A DNA stretch of 64,000 nucleotides, taken from positions 11,718,803 to 11,782,802 of the forward strand of contig NC_061129.1 in assembly GCF_905220365.1 (NCBI RefSeq), in the 5' to 3' direction. Positions 37,001 to 44,035 of the stretch are shown here, in pieces (position 1 is the stretch's first letter; every line of letters begins with the position of its first letter). The stretch comes from Vanessa cardui (lineage: Eukaryota > Arthropoda > Insecta > Lepidoptera > Nymphalidae). The notes beneath the pieces are model-generated. The model saw only the letters and a program-made list of their open reading frames with translations. It was not told the origin of the DNA and ran no database searches. The position numbers and the translations under genes are program-made.

Positions 37001-38558
37001 TTTACAACGATAACATTTAAAAATGTCTTTGAAGATACCCGAATGTTTAAAATAACTGTAGATCGAGAAGAGTTCCAAGTTAAAACTTTGTACGAGCTAG
37101 TAAAATCTAAGAAGGTAATATCTGTTTCATTTGATTTTGAAGAAAAATATTTTTTATCATATAATTTATAGCCTATGCCAATGGAAGTAGAAAAACTTGA
37201 CGGTAGGGCTTTGTGCAAGCCCGTTTGGGTAGGTTATCACCATCCACTCATCAGTTATTCTACCGCCAAATAACAGTACTCAGTATTGTTGTGTTCCGGT
37301 TTGAAGGGTGAGTGAGCCAGTGCAACTACAGGCACAAGGGACATAACATGTTAGTTCCCAAAGTTGGTGGCACATTGACGATGTAAGGAATAGTTAATAT
37401 TTCTTACAGCGTCATTGTCTATGGGTGATGGTGACCACTTACCATCAGGTGGCCCATATGCTCGTCCGCCAATCTATAACATAAAAAAACATGATAAATA
37501 AACCAAGATATACATACGTATTTCATGTTATATGCTAATATGTTAGCTATATCGAGTACCAGGGGCGGATTTACAAATTTGCCGCTAGTACGTTAGTAGG
37601 CTATTCAATTTTTGCCGCCCCTGACTTTTGAAATTCAATACGATAGTTTAGTTCACAATCATATTAATTACATTTATTCTGAAATTGCATCTTTATGATT
37701 TGTTTTCTATCGTCCTCATTACATGGGCTTTTTCTCGTTATTAGTATGATTAATAAGCTAGGTGATATGATACATGTTTTTTTTATTTCTGTAAGATAAT
37801 AACCAAATTGGGCTAAATTTGCCGCCCGAGGCTCCAGCCTACTTAGCCTATTGGTAAATCCGCCACTTTCGAGCACTATTAATACTAGTTTCTAATTAAA
37901 TTAACTACTTATTTCCCCTTTATTTTAGTTCCAAAATTACAGATACCAATTTTGTCGACGTTTAAAACGCCATTTTTCCGCAAATCCATAGCGATTATCA
38001 CAGTTTGTTAAGCTCTCACTCTCACAATACCGCGCCATTCACCTGTCAAATGTTATTTGATTTGGCTTTGTTGTTGTAATGATTGGAATAGAGTATATGT
38101 TAGCAAAGCATTGATTTTTTATGTTACACTTTATGAACTACTGTACTGGTACTGCGGTTTTGTATTCTTGTCAATGCCATGGACAATAAAATGCTATGCA
38201 ATTTTATTACTACACAGTTTAGGTAAATATATAGTATAAAACAAAAAGCAATGCATGCACAGGCAGCGTATGTAGATATTACTGGAAGGACTACATTAAA
38301 AATATATATTCTTAAGTAATTCATTTAGTATAAATTATTATACTTGTAAGCTAAATGATTATTGATATTTATTTGAAAATTATAATGAGTAATTATTATT
38401 ACAATCAAATTAATATATTTCAGGATTTAAAAGTATCGGTATACTTAAGTGAGCATCAAAAGCTGTCGCATCCACCGACCGGCTGCCTCACAATTGAAAC
38501 TTACGAGCCACAGGAACCAAAAGTTCAATGGACGTACTTCCTTCAAGGAGTTTTGTGA
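352..38558 (+). CDS. HYDIN: HYDIN orthologue, axonemal central-pair protein (5' partial, 79 exons)
   Basis: HYDIN builds the C2b projection of the central pair in motile 9+2 cilia and sperm flagella. I joined 79 exons by hand using GT-AG sites, phase matching and remembered vertebrate HYDIN. Their lengths total 14,676 nt, an exact multiple of three with no internal stop, giving about 4,891 residues against roughly 5,100 in human. The order of ASH/MSP-like beta-sandwich repeats, the adenylate-kinase-like insert in the middle and the C-terminal W-T-Y-F-L-Q-G motif all fit. The first visible exon matches a region a few hundred residues into the protein, so the start codon and first exons lie upstream of base 1. 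Introns run from about 70 bp to 1.3 kb. Exon coordinates are in the block entries. In insects, expression is expected in testis and possibly ciliated sensory neurons (inference). Individual splice sites, especially weak donors, are less certain than the gene identity. Confidence 0.95.
2566..2588. repeat. ACAT microsatellite
   Basis: About five tandem copies of a four-base ACAT/CATA unit inside a HYDIN intron. Short enough to be slippage-derived; no function is implied. Confidence 0.7.
3160..3280 (+). repeat. Decayed SINE fragment (same family as 31957-32277)
   Basis: The stretch shares the core string around 'agttcccaaagttggtggc' and 'gatataaggaatggtaa' with the two well-preserved SINE copies at 31957-32277 and 37201-37490, but both ends are degraded. 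It lies in a HYDIN intron. Just before it (about 3092-3122) is a short 'gcgagcgaagccgcgagcgacagct' type tail common at the ends of lepidopteran non-LTR elements. Confidence 0.6.
6045..6190 (+). repeat. 3' part of a tRNA-derived SINE
   Basis: The run 'gaaggaaaacatcgtgagga' and the following 'aacct..' and 'catataaattctg' segments match the body of the tRNA-derived SINE at 34501-34800. The tRNA-like head with its pol III boxes is absent, so this is a 5'-truncated copy. It is located in the intron between HYDIN exons 11 and 12. Confidence 0.6.
7065..7185 (+). repeat. Dispersed repeat fragment, family 'ccgaaccggtggtag'
   Basis: Shares 'gcattccgaaccggtggtag' and the segments around it with 58255-58355, and more loosely with 23885-23950. 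Three copies in 64 kb show that it belongs to a dispersed family, probably the end of a non-LTR retrotransposon or SINE. It is in a HYDIN intron. Confidence 0.55.
10305..13938 (+). CDS. HYDIN: HYDIN exons 20-28: ASH repeats and basic linker before the kinase-like domain
   Basis: Exons: 10305-10475, 10946-11128, 11203-11412, 11741-11880, 12103-12244, 12550-12767, 13479-13628, 13698-13760, 13841-13938. They encode residues about 1420-1877. Exon 21 contains M-D-I-E-L-A-I-E-R-M-L, which fits the conserved helix near this point of HYDIN. Exon 25 has the N-P-C-P-F-P-I-E-L strand that matches N-P-C-A-F-P-I-E-F as I remember it in the vertebrate protein. Exons 27-28 encode a Ser/Lys/Pro-rich, probably disordered linker. 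The intron before exon 26 (12768-13478) holds the Penelope-like remnant, and the one before exon 21 holds the compound CA/GA microsatellite. The donor of exon 28 is GTTAAT, weak but phase-consistent. Confidence 0.86.
10738..10875. repeat. Compound (CA)n/(GA)n microsatellite
   Basis: About 55 bases of pure CA, an interrupted CA section, then a GA tract with scattered C interruptions. It lies in the intron before HYDIN exon 21. Long open frames across it (runs of Thr-His on one strand, Val-Cys on the other) are artefacts of the dinucleotide repeat. Confidence 0.95.
12830..13421 (-). mobile_element. Penelope-like element remnant (GIY-YIG endonuclease) with 44 bp inverted ends
   Basis: The interval is bounded by 44 bp inverted repeats, 12830-12873 and 13378-13421, which differ at one position by eye. 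On the minus strand the interior encodes a broken GIY-YIG endonuclease: C-G-L-S-Y-I-G-Q-T-K-R-S near 13360-13320, then after a frameshift an H-A-L-D-K-P-N-H-F-I-R-F segment, then F-I-P-I-M-I-R-E-A-I-E-I-Q-K-H and W-R-L-S-N-T-W. This arrangement is what I recall of the C-terminal endonuclease of insect Penelope-like retroelements. No reverse transcriptase is present, so it is a short 5'-truncated copy. The inverted flanks are typical of how Penelope elements insert. It lies antisense within a HYDIN intron. Confidence 0.75.
14160..15848 (+). CDS. HYDIN: HYDIN exons 29-33: adenylate-kinase-like insert with degenerate P-loop
   Basis: Exons: 14160-14303, 14668-14874, 14974-15158, 15261-15493, 15687-15848; residues about 1878-2188. 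HYDIN proteins carry an adenylate-kinase-like P-loop fold between their two ASH arrays. Here the first strand and loop read I-L-I-F-M-H-G-S-P-C-E-E-N-Q, where the canonical loop would be G-x-P-x-x-G-K-[ST]. The glycine and lysine are both replaced, so nucleotide binding looks lost. The rest of the fold is recognisable: an amphipathic helix follows, then I-N-V-D as second strand, and exon 32 has F-V-V-D-S-L-T-S-I in place of the family's I-x-D-G-L/F-P strand. Exon 31 contains a Lys-rich, low-complexity loop. Exon 33 is a strongly acidic helix that leads into the linker. Confidence 0.85.
15896..15955. repeat. 17 bp perfect inverted repeat (hairpin)
   Basis: Arms 15896-15912 and 15939-15955 ('actttagcatatgaatt' and its complement) flank a 26-base AT loop within the short intron between HYDIN exons 33 and 34. 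In the pre-mRNA it could fold next to the exon 34 acceptor at 15981. Confidence 0.8.
15982..17309 (+). CDS. HYDIN: HYDIN exons 34-39: charged linker with a cysteine cluster
   Basis: Exons: 15982-16022, 16102-16173, 16259-16458, 16604-16858, 16936-17046, 17202-17309; residues about 2189-2450. This replaces the long Lys/Glu-rich linker of vertebrate HYDIN and is the least conserved part. Exons 34 and 35 are tiny and basic. Exon 37 includes F-P-L-T-V-I-S-C-P and V-L-L-P-K-T-F-P-V, which resemble the short conserved motifs that flank the vertebrate linker. Exon 38 has C-E-C and, 28 residues later, C-T-C-G-K, a possible metal-binding pair. Exon 39 is Ser/Thr-rich. For exon 39 I chose the donor GTAAAG at 17310 because it alone joins in phase to exon 40. 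The intron of 893 bp left at 17047-17201 and 17310-17941 holds no recognisable gene, only hairpins and AT-rich DNA. Confidence 0.78.
17752..17793. repeat. 19 bp near-perfect inverted repeat
   Basis: Arms 17752-17770 and 17775-17793 pair with one mismatch around a 4-base loop. It sits in the intron before HYDIN exon 40. Part of the same segment ('actattataaata') is repeated again just downstream. No coding content. Confidence 0.75.
17942..23198 (+). CDS. HYDIN: HYDIN exons 40-54: second ASH repeat array, first half
   Basis: Exons: 17942-18120, 18204-18335, 18413-18536, 18617-18785, 18885-19111, 19337-19536, 19879-20121, 20211-20393, 20467-20758, 21012-21260, 21335-21656, 21728-21870, 22201-22304, 22657-22838, 23008-23198. 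Strand signatures such as F-D-F-G-P-I-F-I-G-S (exon 41), L-N-Y-G-N-V (exon 45) and F-G-K-H-L-L (exon 44) recur about every 100 residues, as expected of ASH sandwiches, and align by eye with remembered vertebrate HYDIN. Exon 48 begins with no methionine in frame but is fully open and phase-consistent. Exon 53 is a Lys/Ser-rich loop and uses donor GTCTGA at 22839, which restores the F-G-G-C strand across the junction to exon 54. A MITE lies just upstream of the exon 53 acceptor. Confidence 0.86.
19615..19700 (+). repeat. Short dispersed repeat fragment
   Basis: The pattern 'ttaatattataaatgtgaat' followed by 'gtaactctgtc' and Gly/Cys-free pyrimidine-rich text recurs at 32685-32740 and, more weakly, at 47570-47690 and 50255-50290. 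This string is common in lepidopteran introns, probably the 3' end of a non-autonomous element. It is in the intron after HYDIN exon 45. Confidence 0.5.
22385..22615. mobile_element. MITE-like element with terminal inverted repeats, copy 1
   Basis: The ends 'taaacagatatgttat' (about 22392-22407) and 'ataacatatctgttta' (about 22593-22608) are inverted repeats. The body from about 22450 to 22608 is shared almost base for base with 61199-61390. It has no coding capacity. The element fills the intron between HYDIN exons 52 and 53 and ends only about 40 bp before the exon 53 acceptor (22655-22656). Confidence 0.75.
23550..30664 (+). CDS. HYDIN: HYDIN exons 55-68: second ASH repeat array, second half
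   Basis: Exons: 23550-23659, 24378-24555, 25090-25200, 25268-25346, 26238-26480, 26679-26868, 27173-27341, 27701-27993, 28176-28368, 28541-28762, 29184-29350, 29761-29948, 30033-30279, 30484-30664. Exons 60-61 join as V-L-E-F-N-V-L-G-W-G-C-Y-K-K then S-F-D-V-I-N-P, the counterpart of a well conserved HYDIN repeat start; this requires the weak donor GTTTGG at 26869. Exon 59 ends a repeat with A-P-L-E-A-F-Q-Y-N. Exon 68 has an acidic helix followed by I-I-R-P-Y-M-K-V-P-L-K-I-Q-F-K-P, a typical ASH strand pair. The 84 bp intron between exons 66 and 67 is stop-free and in frame, so its retention would add 28 mostly hydrophobic residues. Several of these introns carry repeat fragments. Confidence 0.86.
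23885..23950 (+). repeat. Dispersed repeat fragment, family 'ccgaaccggtggtag'
   Basis: Short decayed copy with 'ggttcttcttggtatattct' and 'ctccgaaccggtggtacc', related to 7065-7185 and 58255-58355. It lies in the intron between HYDIN exons 55 and 56. Confidence 0.45.
25362..25652 (+). repeat. Dispersed non-LTR-like repeat, copy 1
   Basis: Begins with 'gtaactagctgtgcccgcga', a string common at the edge of lepidopteran retroelement copies. It contains 'agtcccgtcaaaat', 'ccagagattagcc', a short (CAGA)n run and 'ttttaatattacaaacag'. The same ordered blocks occur at 56341-56550. The repeat starts only 15 bp after the donor of HYDIN exon 58. Confidence 0.65.
28905..28960 (+). repeat. Retroelement-end fragment
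   Basis: A short GC-richer patch, 'agcggcctcgccccggtttc' followed by 'gcacgggtgaaatt', in an AT-rich HYDIN intron. Similar strings are frequent at insertion boundaries of lepidopteran non-LTR elements. Recognition is from memory only. Confidence 0.4.
30774..38558 (+). CDS. HYDIN: HYDIN exons 69-79: C-terminal ASH repeats and stop
   Basis: Exons: 30774-30943, 31785-31917, 32498-32643, 33094-33229, 33597-33749, 34287-34454, 35027-35251, 35686-35907, 36408-36553, 36934-37114, 38424-38558 (TGA at 38556-38558). Exon 69 ends with H-N-T-G-D-F-G-A, matching the N-T-G-D-V-G-A repeat start I recall from vertebrates. Exon 78 has P-R-P-Q-G-P-Y and T-F-K-N-V-F, near-identical to the vertebrate last repeats, and exon 79 ends W-T-Y-F-L-Q-G-V-L, so the gene's end is secure. 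Exons 69, 73 and part of 75 are strikingly GC-rich against AT-rich neighbours. A candidate polyadenylation signal AATAAA is at 38719-38724. Large introns here hold two SINEs, a tRNA-derived SINE and a hAT-type MITE. Confidence 0.9.
31017..31090. repeat. (TA)n palindrome
   Basis: A perfect palindrome, 31017-31072, has arms 'aattagtttata' and 'tataaactaatt' around a pure TA run, and the TA run resumes to about 31090. It is located in the 841 bp intron after HYDIN exon 69 and is able to extrude as a cruciform. Confidence 0.9.
31957..32277 (+). mobile_element. SINE, near full-length copy A
   Basis: Shares about 290 aligned bases with 37201-37490: 'ggtagggctt', 'cagtactcagtattgttgtg', 'gtgagtgagccagtg', 'ttggtggcacattgacgatg', 'gtctatgggtgat', 'ctcgtccgcc'. 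Such a string set is very abundant in butterfly genomes as I recall. Copy A carries an extra hairpin (about 32165-32195) where 'gaaatatt' and 'aatatttc' blocks were duplicated in inverted order. It begins 40 bp after the donor of HYDIN exon 70. Confidence 0.8.
34501..34800 (+). mobile_element. tRNA-derived SINE
   Basis: The head has a pol III A box-like 'tggcccagtgg' at 34512-34522 and a B box-like 'ggttcaaaacc' at 34555-34565, spaced as in a tRNA gene. The rest is not a foldable tRNA. The body 'gaaggaaaacatcgtgagga' is shared with 6045-6190. Orientation is the same as HYDIN, inside the intron between exons 74 and 75. Confidence 0.75.
36590..36850. repeat. Probable dispersed repeat, two similar halves
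   Basis: Contains two related blocks, 'cgccacctaacggctcc' near 36675 and 'gcgccacctaattggtcc' near 36795, each followed by '..aaccaaggacc' or '..accatccaagga'. This suggests an internally duplicated repeat element within the intron before HYDIN exon 78. I cannot name the family. Confidence 0.4.
37201..37490 (+). mobile_element. SINE, near full-length copy B
   Basis: Same family and orientation as copy A at 31957-32277. It lacks the internal inverted duplication, so it is closer to the consensus form. It lies in the intron between HYDIN exons 78 and 79, followed 70 bp later by the hAT-type MITE. Confidence 0.8.
37560..37868. mobile_element. hAT-type MITE with 8 bp target duplication
   Basis: Terminal inverted repeats begin 'caggggcggatttac' and end '...gtaaatccgccactt', with two mismatches by eye. 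The flanking octamers are 'tcgagtac' (37552-37559) and 'tcgagcac' (37869-37876), a 7 of 8 match. CAG-start ends and 8 bp duplications are hallmarks of hAT transposons. At 309 bp and with no transposase it is a non-autonomous copy. It lies in the last HYDIN intron. Confidence 0.75.
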
Positions 38559-38901
38559 TATGTAATATAATTTTAGAATGATTTTATAAATTTTAATATA
38601 GTTATTATAGACAAAGGGGTTTTTATTACAATTACCAAAATATCTTATACATTACTGTCTTTACTAGAACATAAATGAAGTAAGGAAAAGGAAGGTGTCA
38701 CAAATAGCAACACACAACAATAAAAACAATTGAGACCATTCAGAATTGCCAAGTAAAGGGTACTATTACTACTTATCGAATGCTTAGAATTATTTTTTTA
38801 ACTTTGATTATAATGAATTAAACTTGTAAGTAAAATTAAATGTGTAAATAAGGAAGGTCTTGCGACAATAAACAGTAGTTCATCACAACAAGGTATTTAT
38901 T
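38559..38901. other. Convergent 3' ends of HYDIN and NOC2
   Basis: This 343 bp interval separates the two stop codons. It holds a plus-strand AATAAA at 38719-38724 for HYDIN. On the minus strand AATAAA (38896-38901) directly abuts the NOC2 stop codon, and other minus-strand signals lie further on. The two 3' UTRs may overlap. Confidence 0.6.
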
Positions 38902-41900
38902 TCACCAGTCCCTGACACTGAAATCCTGCACTACATCTCCTTTATCTGGTACGTTAATTTCAGCTTTAGTTTCTTTCTTGTTTTCTTTCTTTTTATTAGC
39001 CTTCTTCTTTGTTTTCACCTTTTTGGGTTTTTCCACCTCTTCCTCTTCTTCTCCTAACTTGAAGTTATCCTCTTCACCTTCACTATCTGACGGGAAAAGT
39101 ACTAAGGGTCCTTTGTTTTCAGGTTTAGGTACCTTGTCCTCTGTTTCCATTATTTTCGGTCTCTTGATCATGGGCAGTTCTCCAGCAATCTCATCATTTT
39201 TAGTGATCTTCTTACGTTTTTGTATTTTGTTAACTTTGTTCCAGCTTTCAAAGAATGTGAGCAGAGGAGTGCCCTTCGTTTTTATTCTTGCTTCCCAAGC
39301 TGCAACCATTTTTTCATCATTCAATGCAAAGCTAACTTTAGCTCTTTCTTTCTCAATAAACTTAGAATTTTCTTCAATTTTCTCCAACAACTGGCGTAAT
39401 CTTTTGGTGTAATTCGAGACGGAACATGTTTTCAAAAACTGCTTTATCTGTAGAGCATAATAAATACTTTAGTCCTATGAATGCAATATAAAAAATAAAA
39501 ATGAAATTATAATAATTTGGGTTTTTTGACATACCTGTATTATAGCCAGTAATGACAAATCAGGAAAGGCAATAGAGTATGACTGATTAGCCATATACTC
39601 TAATAAAAGACCGTAAACTCTATCTATTACAGAGTCCTTAAAACCATTTTCCGCTAACTGAGATTTAGCCAATCTTAACACACATGAAAAATCTAATGGC
39701 TTCATGGACACCTTCTTATGTTTCTTGTTAAAATCATATGTGGTTAAAACCTAAAATTAAAAAATAAAAAATTAAAGATGGTTTAATATTATTTTAATAT
39801 AATATAATAATTTCAAAATTATTACCTCAACAAGGAATGGCAGTACAGGTATAAAAGTATCAGATTCCTTTGACAGATTTATAAGTATCTCTACACAGTG
39901 GAATCTTAATGGATAGTATTGGTGAGTCGGCACCAATTTGATTGTATGTGTTATAACCATAACCAGTGGATATAACAGTGGTTGCAGCTGAGGTTTATTT
40001 GATGTAGCTGATATTAAATCTGCCCATAGATGTAATGAATTCACAAATTGCCAATTATACACTGCTTGCCTGTTTTCAATCTTCTGCACTACAATTGCAT
40101 TTCGTAAATGTATAGCCAGCTGTCTTATATATAAAAAGACATGGTGATAGGCAACATTCAAGTCCAGTGTAAACATTTCAACCAGGGATCGCCTCATGAA
40201 ATTAATTCCTGGCCATGTGGAGGGGCTGACAAACTTGCAGTTCTTAACATATGTCAAATACATAGCTTTCAAAACCAAGTTCAACAATGCTGCTTGCTGG
40301 TTCCTTGTTATTCTCAATATGCACAAAAATGCCAGAACTCTAACTGTCTCCTCACTATTACTCCACAATATTATTAACTTTTTCAGTGCCTGTTTGGATA
40401 TACTATTGAAGCAAGCAACGTAAACTGACATTTGATGTAAATGTTTGAGAAGCACTGTTAATATATTGTCAGATGTTATCCCACCAAGAAGTTTCAGCAA
40501 GTCTTTAAGATAGGCCACCAGGGGTCCCTTTATCTTAATAAAATGTTTACATTTCTGTGGATCTTTGCCAGATTGCTCCATGCCCAAATACTTTTTTATG
40601 GCAGCAGGGAGATATAAAACACACATTTGTATAACTGCATTGAAGACGGAAGAACCTGTAAACATATTATGTGTCAGAATGTGTAATATACTTATTTATC
40701 TTTACTCTAAGCGGTTTTTTAATGGAATGGGAAAATGTACTACACCCCTATACCATCAATACACTACCAACCTTAGGAAGTATGATGTTATGACCCACAT
40801 GCTAGTAGTTACATTGTCTCACTTATTATTCAAATCTGAACATAAAAATACTAAGTATTGCTGTTTGATCACAGAATATTGTATATGTGATGAGATGCCA
40901 ATAATCAACTCAATAAAAAGAAACAAAGCTATTATTATCATTGTCTGTTACACTTGCAGTAAGCAAAATGCCTGAGTGATTTAATGCAGCCTATTCATAG
41001 TTGAATTCTCTTCTGAGTAAACAAATATACAACATGCCTTCCATATATTCTTCCAACACATAAAAGCCAGTAACTCTTAGAGATCTTATTATGAACAAAA
41101 CTTTTTTAACATAAGCTTTGATATAAATTCACTGATTAGAATAAAATAATCTTTTCCTTTAAAACTTTTAATATCAGCATATAATCTCTACACAATTTAT
41201 ATCATATTAAATCATGTGAAAGTCACGAGATTACAGTACTCATATTTACTTTGAAAATTAATAATCAATTAAAGAAAGTTATTTAATTAATTTGCTTATA
41301 TACAGCATGTTAGATTAACAAAGACACCACACACCTAATTATGCTTTGTCATTCAAACTAAACATGTACAGTACTGGACAAAAAAAAGTACGCACTGCTT
41401 AGAATTTAATATTGGTGCTATTTTACAAATGAAAATAGTTAATAAGTACTTCCACAGCCATTTTAATGATAGTTTATAAATTCAGGATAAATTTTTCAGT
41501 GTAAAATCAACACAAATATTAGAAATTTATACAAAAAAAAAATTAAATCTTTAGGATGCCAATTTTAAGCTGGACAAAAAAAAGTACGCACACCGAGAAA
41601 AAAAGAAACTTAAATGTTCACATTCGCTATTAATATTTTGTGTGGCCACCTTTGGCATGGATAACAGCCTGTAAACGCCGAGGCATACTTTCTACTAGGT
41701 TTTGAATTTGCTTTTCATCGATTTTTTCCCACGTCTCTTGCAAAGCAGCAAAAAGCTTGTCTGTGTTGGTTACTTCGCCTTTATTAACCTTACGGTCCAA
41801 AATCGACCACAGATTCTCTATGGGATTTAAATCTGGGGATTGTGCTGGCCAATCCAGAAGTTTAATCCGCGAAGAACGGAAAAAAGCAGTTGATTTTCGA

Positions 41901-44035
41901 GCCGTGTGCTTAGGGTCGTTATCTTGTTGAAAGATAAATTCATCCTGCAGACCGACCTTTAGCAGGGATTCTTCCAGATTTTCATTTATTAATCCAATGT
42001 AAACATCTGCGGTCATAGTACCATTGATTCGAACCAAATTTCCCACTCCAGACCACGCGAAACACCCCCACACTAAGACACTTCCTCCTCCGTGTTTGAC
42101 AGTCTTTTGAACGTTTCTTTCTAAAATTTGTTCTCCCGGCTTAAACCAAACGCGTGATCGTTGTTTCTGACCAAATAAATCAAACTTGCTCTCGTCACTC
42201 CAAATAACTTGTTTCCAAAACGCAATCGGCTTATCCACGTATTTTTTTGCGAACTCGAGGCGCTTGGTTTTATTAATTTTTCGAATTAACGGACGACGTT
42301 GTGCAAAATTATTTATTAAGCCTGCTCCTCGAAGTCTCCTGCGGATTGTTCGATCTGAAATGTTTAGTCCTGTATTTTCAAGAATTACACGGCTAGTAAC
42401 TGTTGGATTTCTTTTTGCCTCTCTGATAATTTTCCGATCATCTGATGCAGTTGTTCTTCTTTTCCTACCGCGTCCAATTTTATCACTAACTATACCAAAC
42501 TGTTTAAACTTCTCACATATTTTTCTTACAGCGCCTTCACTAATATTATATTTTCGACCAATTTCTCTTTTCGAAAGTCCTTTTTCCTGATCTTTAACTA
42601 CGAGTTCCCGTACTTGTACCGAAATTTTTGGCATCTTGGATTTGTGGTTACCCTATTTAAAAATTATAAAACTGATAACTGGCCGAAAACTATCTTTATG
42701 TTTATGATTCTATTACACTCACAATTCTTGGCTTTGTTAGGAAAATATCGCGTTGTATTCACGTATGAGAATACGAATCCTCAGGTGCGTACTTTTTTTT
42801 GTCCAGCCTATAATAGACACACTAAGCGCTGACAACGACTTGTTTCTCCAAACGAATATTTAACAAAAAAAAATTATCATAAAATTAAAGGCAAAACACT
42901 AAACTTTCGTCGGAACTGATCAAAGATTGATTTATTTATAATATTTAGAACGAGAATAGCATATCAATGAAAATTTGAACGATGCGTACTTTTTTTTGTC
43001 CGGTACTGTATATAAAATATCTTCTCAATCAGTTGAAGATATTTGCTTATAATAAACATTGCAAGTTAAATAGAAGCTTTTAAATATATACATATCCTTC
43101 AATATTTTAATATCCATAGATTGCAACCAGTAGCTGCCGAAGTATACAAACAGATAGTCATAAGTATTAATAAAATGTCACCTTCAACTTTAAACTCTCC
43201 CTCTGTAGTTCCATCATCACTGGTAGCTCTCAACATGGCTGCATTAAAAACTTTGATGATTGTCGTCAATGATTTTAACTTTATTTTACCATCGCCTTGC
43301 AACTCTGCTTGCCATTGTGCAACCATTTTAAGGGTAACTCTCCCTTGCACAGGTTTAGCACCTTCATCCTAAAATACATTGGTACAATATTTTAAAGCAA
43401 GAACCTACTTACTATAGAATTAGTAATTATTTTAGAATCTATAATTAATTATGTTTATTCAAAAGTAAAGTTACTAGATAATTTAAAATGTAAAGACTCA
43501 ATACTGATTCAGAGATATACTTGCAAAATATTCAGTATCTAGTAGTTAAGTTTTATGTAATACTACCAAAGGTATTTTTAAGAAATTTATGAATACGTAA
43601 TGCAAATCAATGTATTGTACTGCACTTTGATGGATGTCAAAAATAATTATTTATTTCAAATAAAACATTCAAAAAACTACACATGATACTGACTTCGAAA
43701 TCACTCTCATCACTGTCGCCGGTAATTGGCCCAGGAATGTGCGTTTTGTCGTCTTCATCTTTATCTGAAGCATCGTCGGCGGAGTCGTCTTCAAAGTTTA
43801 ATAAATTCTCATCGTTTTCTTCCAGGAAATTATAAAAGTCTGGATCGATTTTTTTTAGTTTCTCTAGTGATTTTTTATGGGTCTCCGGTGAAAGTTCTTC
43901 CTCAGAATCTTGAATGATAATAAAAGCACATATTAAGAGTTTGTAACGTTTAAAATATCTAAAACAAATATGTACTTTAGTTTTCTAACCTGATTCGTTC
44001 TCAGACGACGGTTTGTTCATTTTCTTATTCTTCAT
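38902..44035 (-). CDS. NOC2L: NOC2 nucleolar complex protein, 60S ribosome assembly factor
   Basis: NOC2 pairs with NOC1 or NOC3 in nucleolus and nucleoplasm to mature and move pre-60S particles. Six exons on the minus strand, in order: 44035-43990, 43908-43694, 43368-43182, 40655-39826, 39750-39535, 39447-38902. They sum to 2,040 nt, 679 residues, against about 750 in human NOC2L. Residues 16-87 are acidic. The Noc2 core runs from about 130 to 500, with S-S-V-F-N-A-V-I-Q-M, L-Y-L-P-A-A-I-K-K-Y-L, P-L-x-Y-P-L and the K-P-L-D-F-S block. The C-terminal tail is acidic then Lys-rich, typical of nucleolar proteins. ATG at 44035 gives the only open start in phase with exon 2. Intron 3 (40656-43181) hosts the Tc1 element. 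The gene is divergent from WDFY2 and convergent with HYDIN. Confidence 0.93.
40725..40960 (-). repeat. Decayed SINE fragment, minus orientation
   Basis: The order 'ccaaccttaggaagtatgat', 'gttatgacccacatgctagtag', 'ttacattgtctcac' is the reverse complement of the SINE at 31957-32277, heavily mutated. It is in NOC2 intron 3 in the sense of the minus-strand gene. An open frame reading across it is accidental. Confidence 0.5.
41369..43008 (-). mobile_element. Complete Tc1-type DNA transposon with IR/DR ends
   Basis: A 1,640 bp element flanked by TA on both sides (41367-41368 and 43009-43010), the Tc1/mariner target duplication. The outer ends 'cagtactggacaaaaaaaag' and its complement are repeated internally: inner copies at 41569-41592 and 42784-42808. 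Each inner copy is 200 bp from its outer partner, giving a symmetrical inverted repeat/direct repeat arrangement. The intact transposase lies between the inner repeats. The element sits in NOC2 intron 3, on the same strand as NOC2. Confidence 0.93.
41630..42634 (-). CDS. Tc1-type transposase, intact, DD34E
   Basis: A 334-residue protein without frameshift or stop. It cuts and pastes the surrounding element at TA sites. Residues 1-110 hold two helix-turn-helix units of the paired-like type, with V-R-E-L-V at the start and S-K-R-E-I-G-R-K-Y as first HTH, separated by the basic GRKRR-type hook near 54-60. The catalytic triad is D147 (W-S-D-E-S-K-F), D238 (Q-Q-D-N-D-P-K-H-T) and E273 (N-P-I-E-N-L-W), with 90 and 34 residues between, so DD34E, the Tc1 rather than mariner (DD34D) signature. 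H-G-G-G-S-V-L-V-W-G (181-190) is the usual Gly-rich box. All the key residues are present, so the protein may be active or recently so. Confidence 0.95.
   Translation of the reverse strand: MPKISVQVRELVVKDQEKGLSKREIGRKYNISEGAVRKICEKFKQFGIVSDKIGRGRKRRTTASDDRKIIREAKRNPTVTSRVILENTGLNISDRTIRRRLRGAGLINNFAQRRPLIRKINKTKRLEFAKKYVDKPIAFWKQVIWSDESKFDLFGQKQRSRVWFKPGEQILERNVQKTVKHGGGSVLVWGCFAWSGVGNLVRINGTMTADVYIGLINENLEESLLKVGLQDEFIFQQDNDPKHTARKSTAFFRSSRIKLLDWPAQSPDLNPIENLWSILDRKVNKGEVTNTDKLFAALQETWEKIDEKQIQNLVESMPRRLQAVIHAKGGHTKY

Noticed and set aside
38978..39412. 144-codon plus-strand frame opposite NOC2 exon 6
   Set aside because: Its Ser/Phe-rich content mirrors the Lys/Glu codons of NOC2 on the other strand.
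42186..42590. 134-codon plus-strand frame inside the Tc1 element
   Set aside because: It is the antisense shadow of the transposase gene and has no features of its own.
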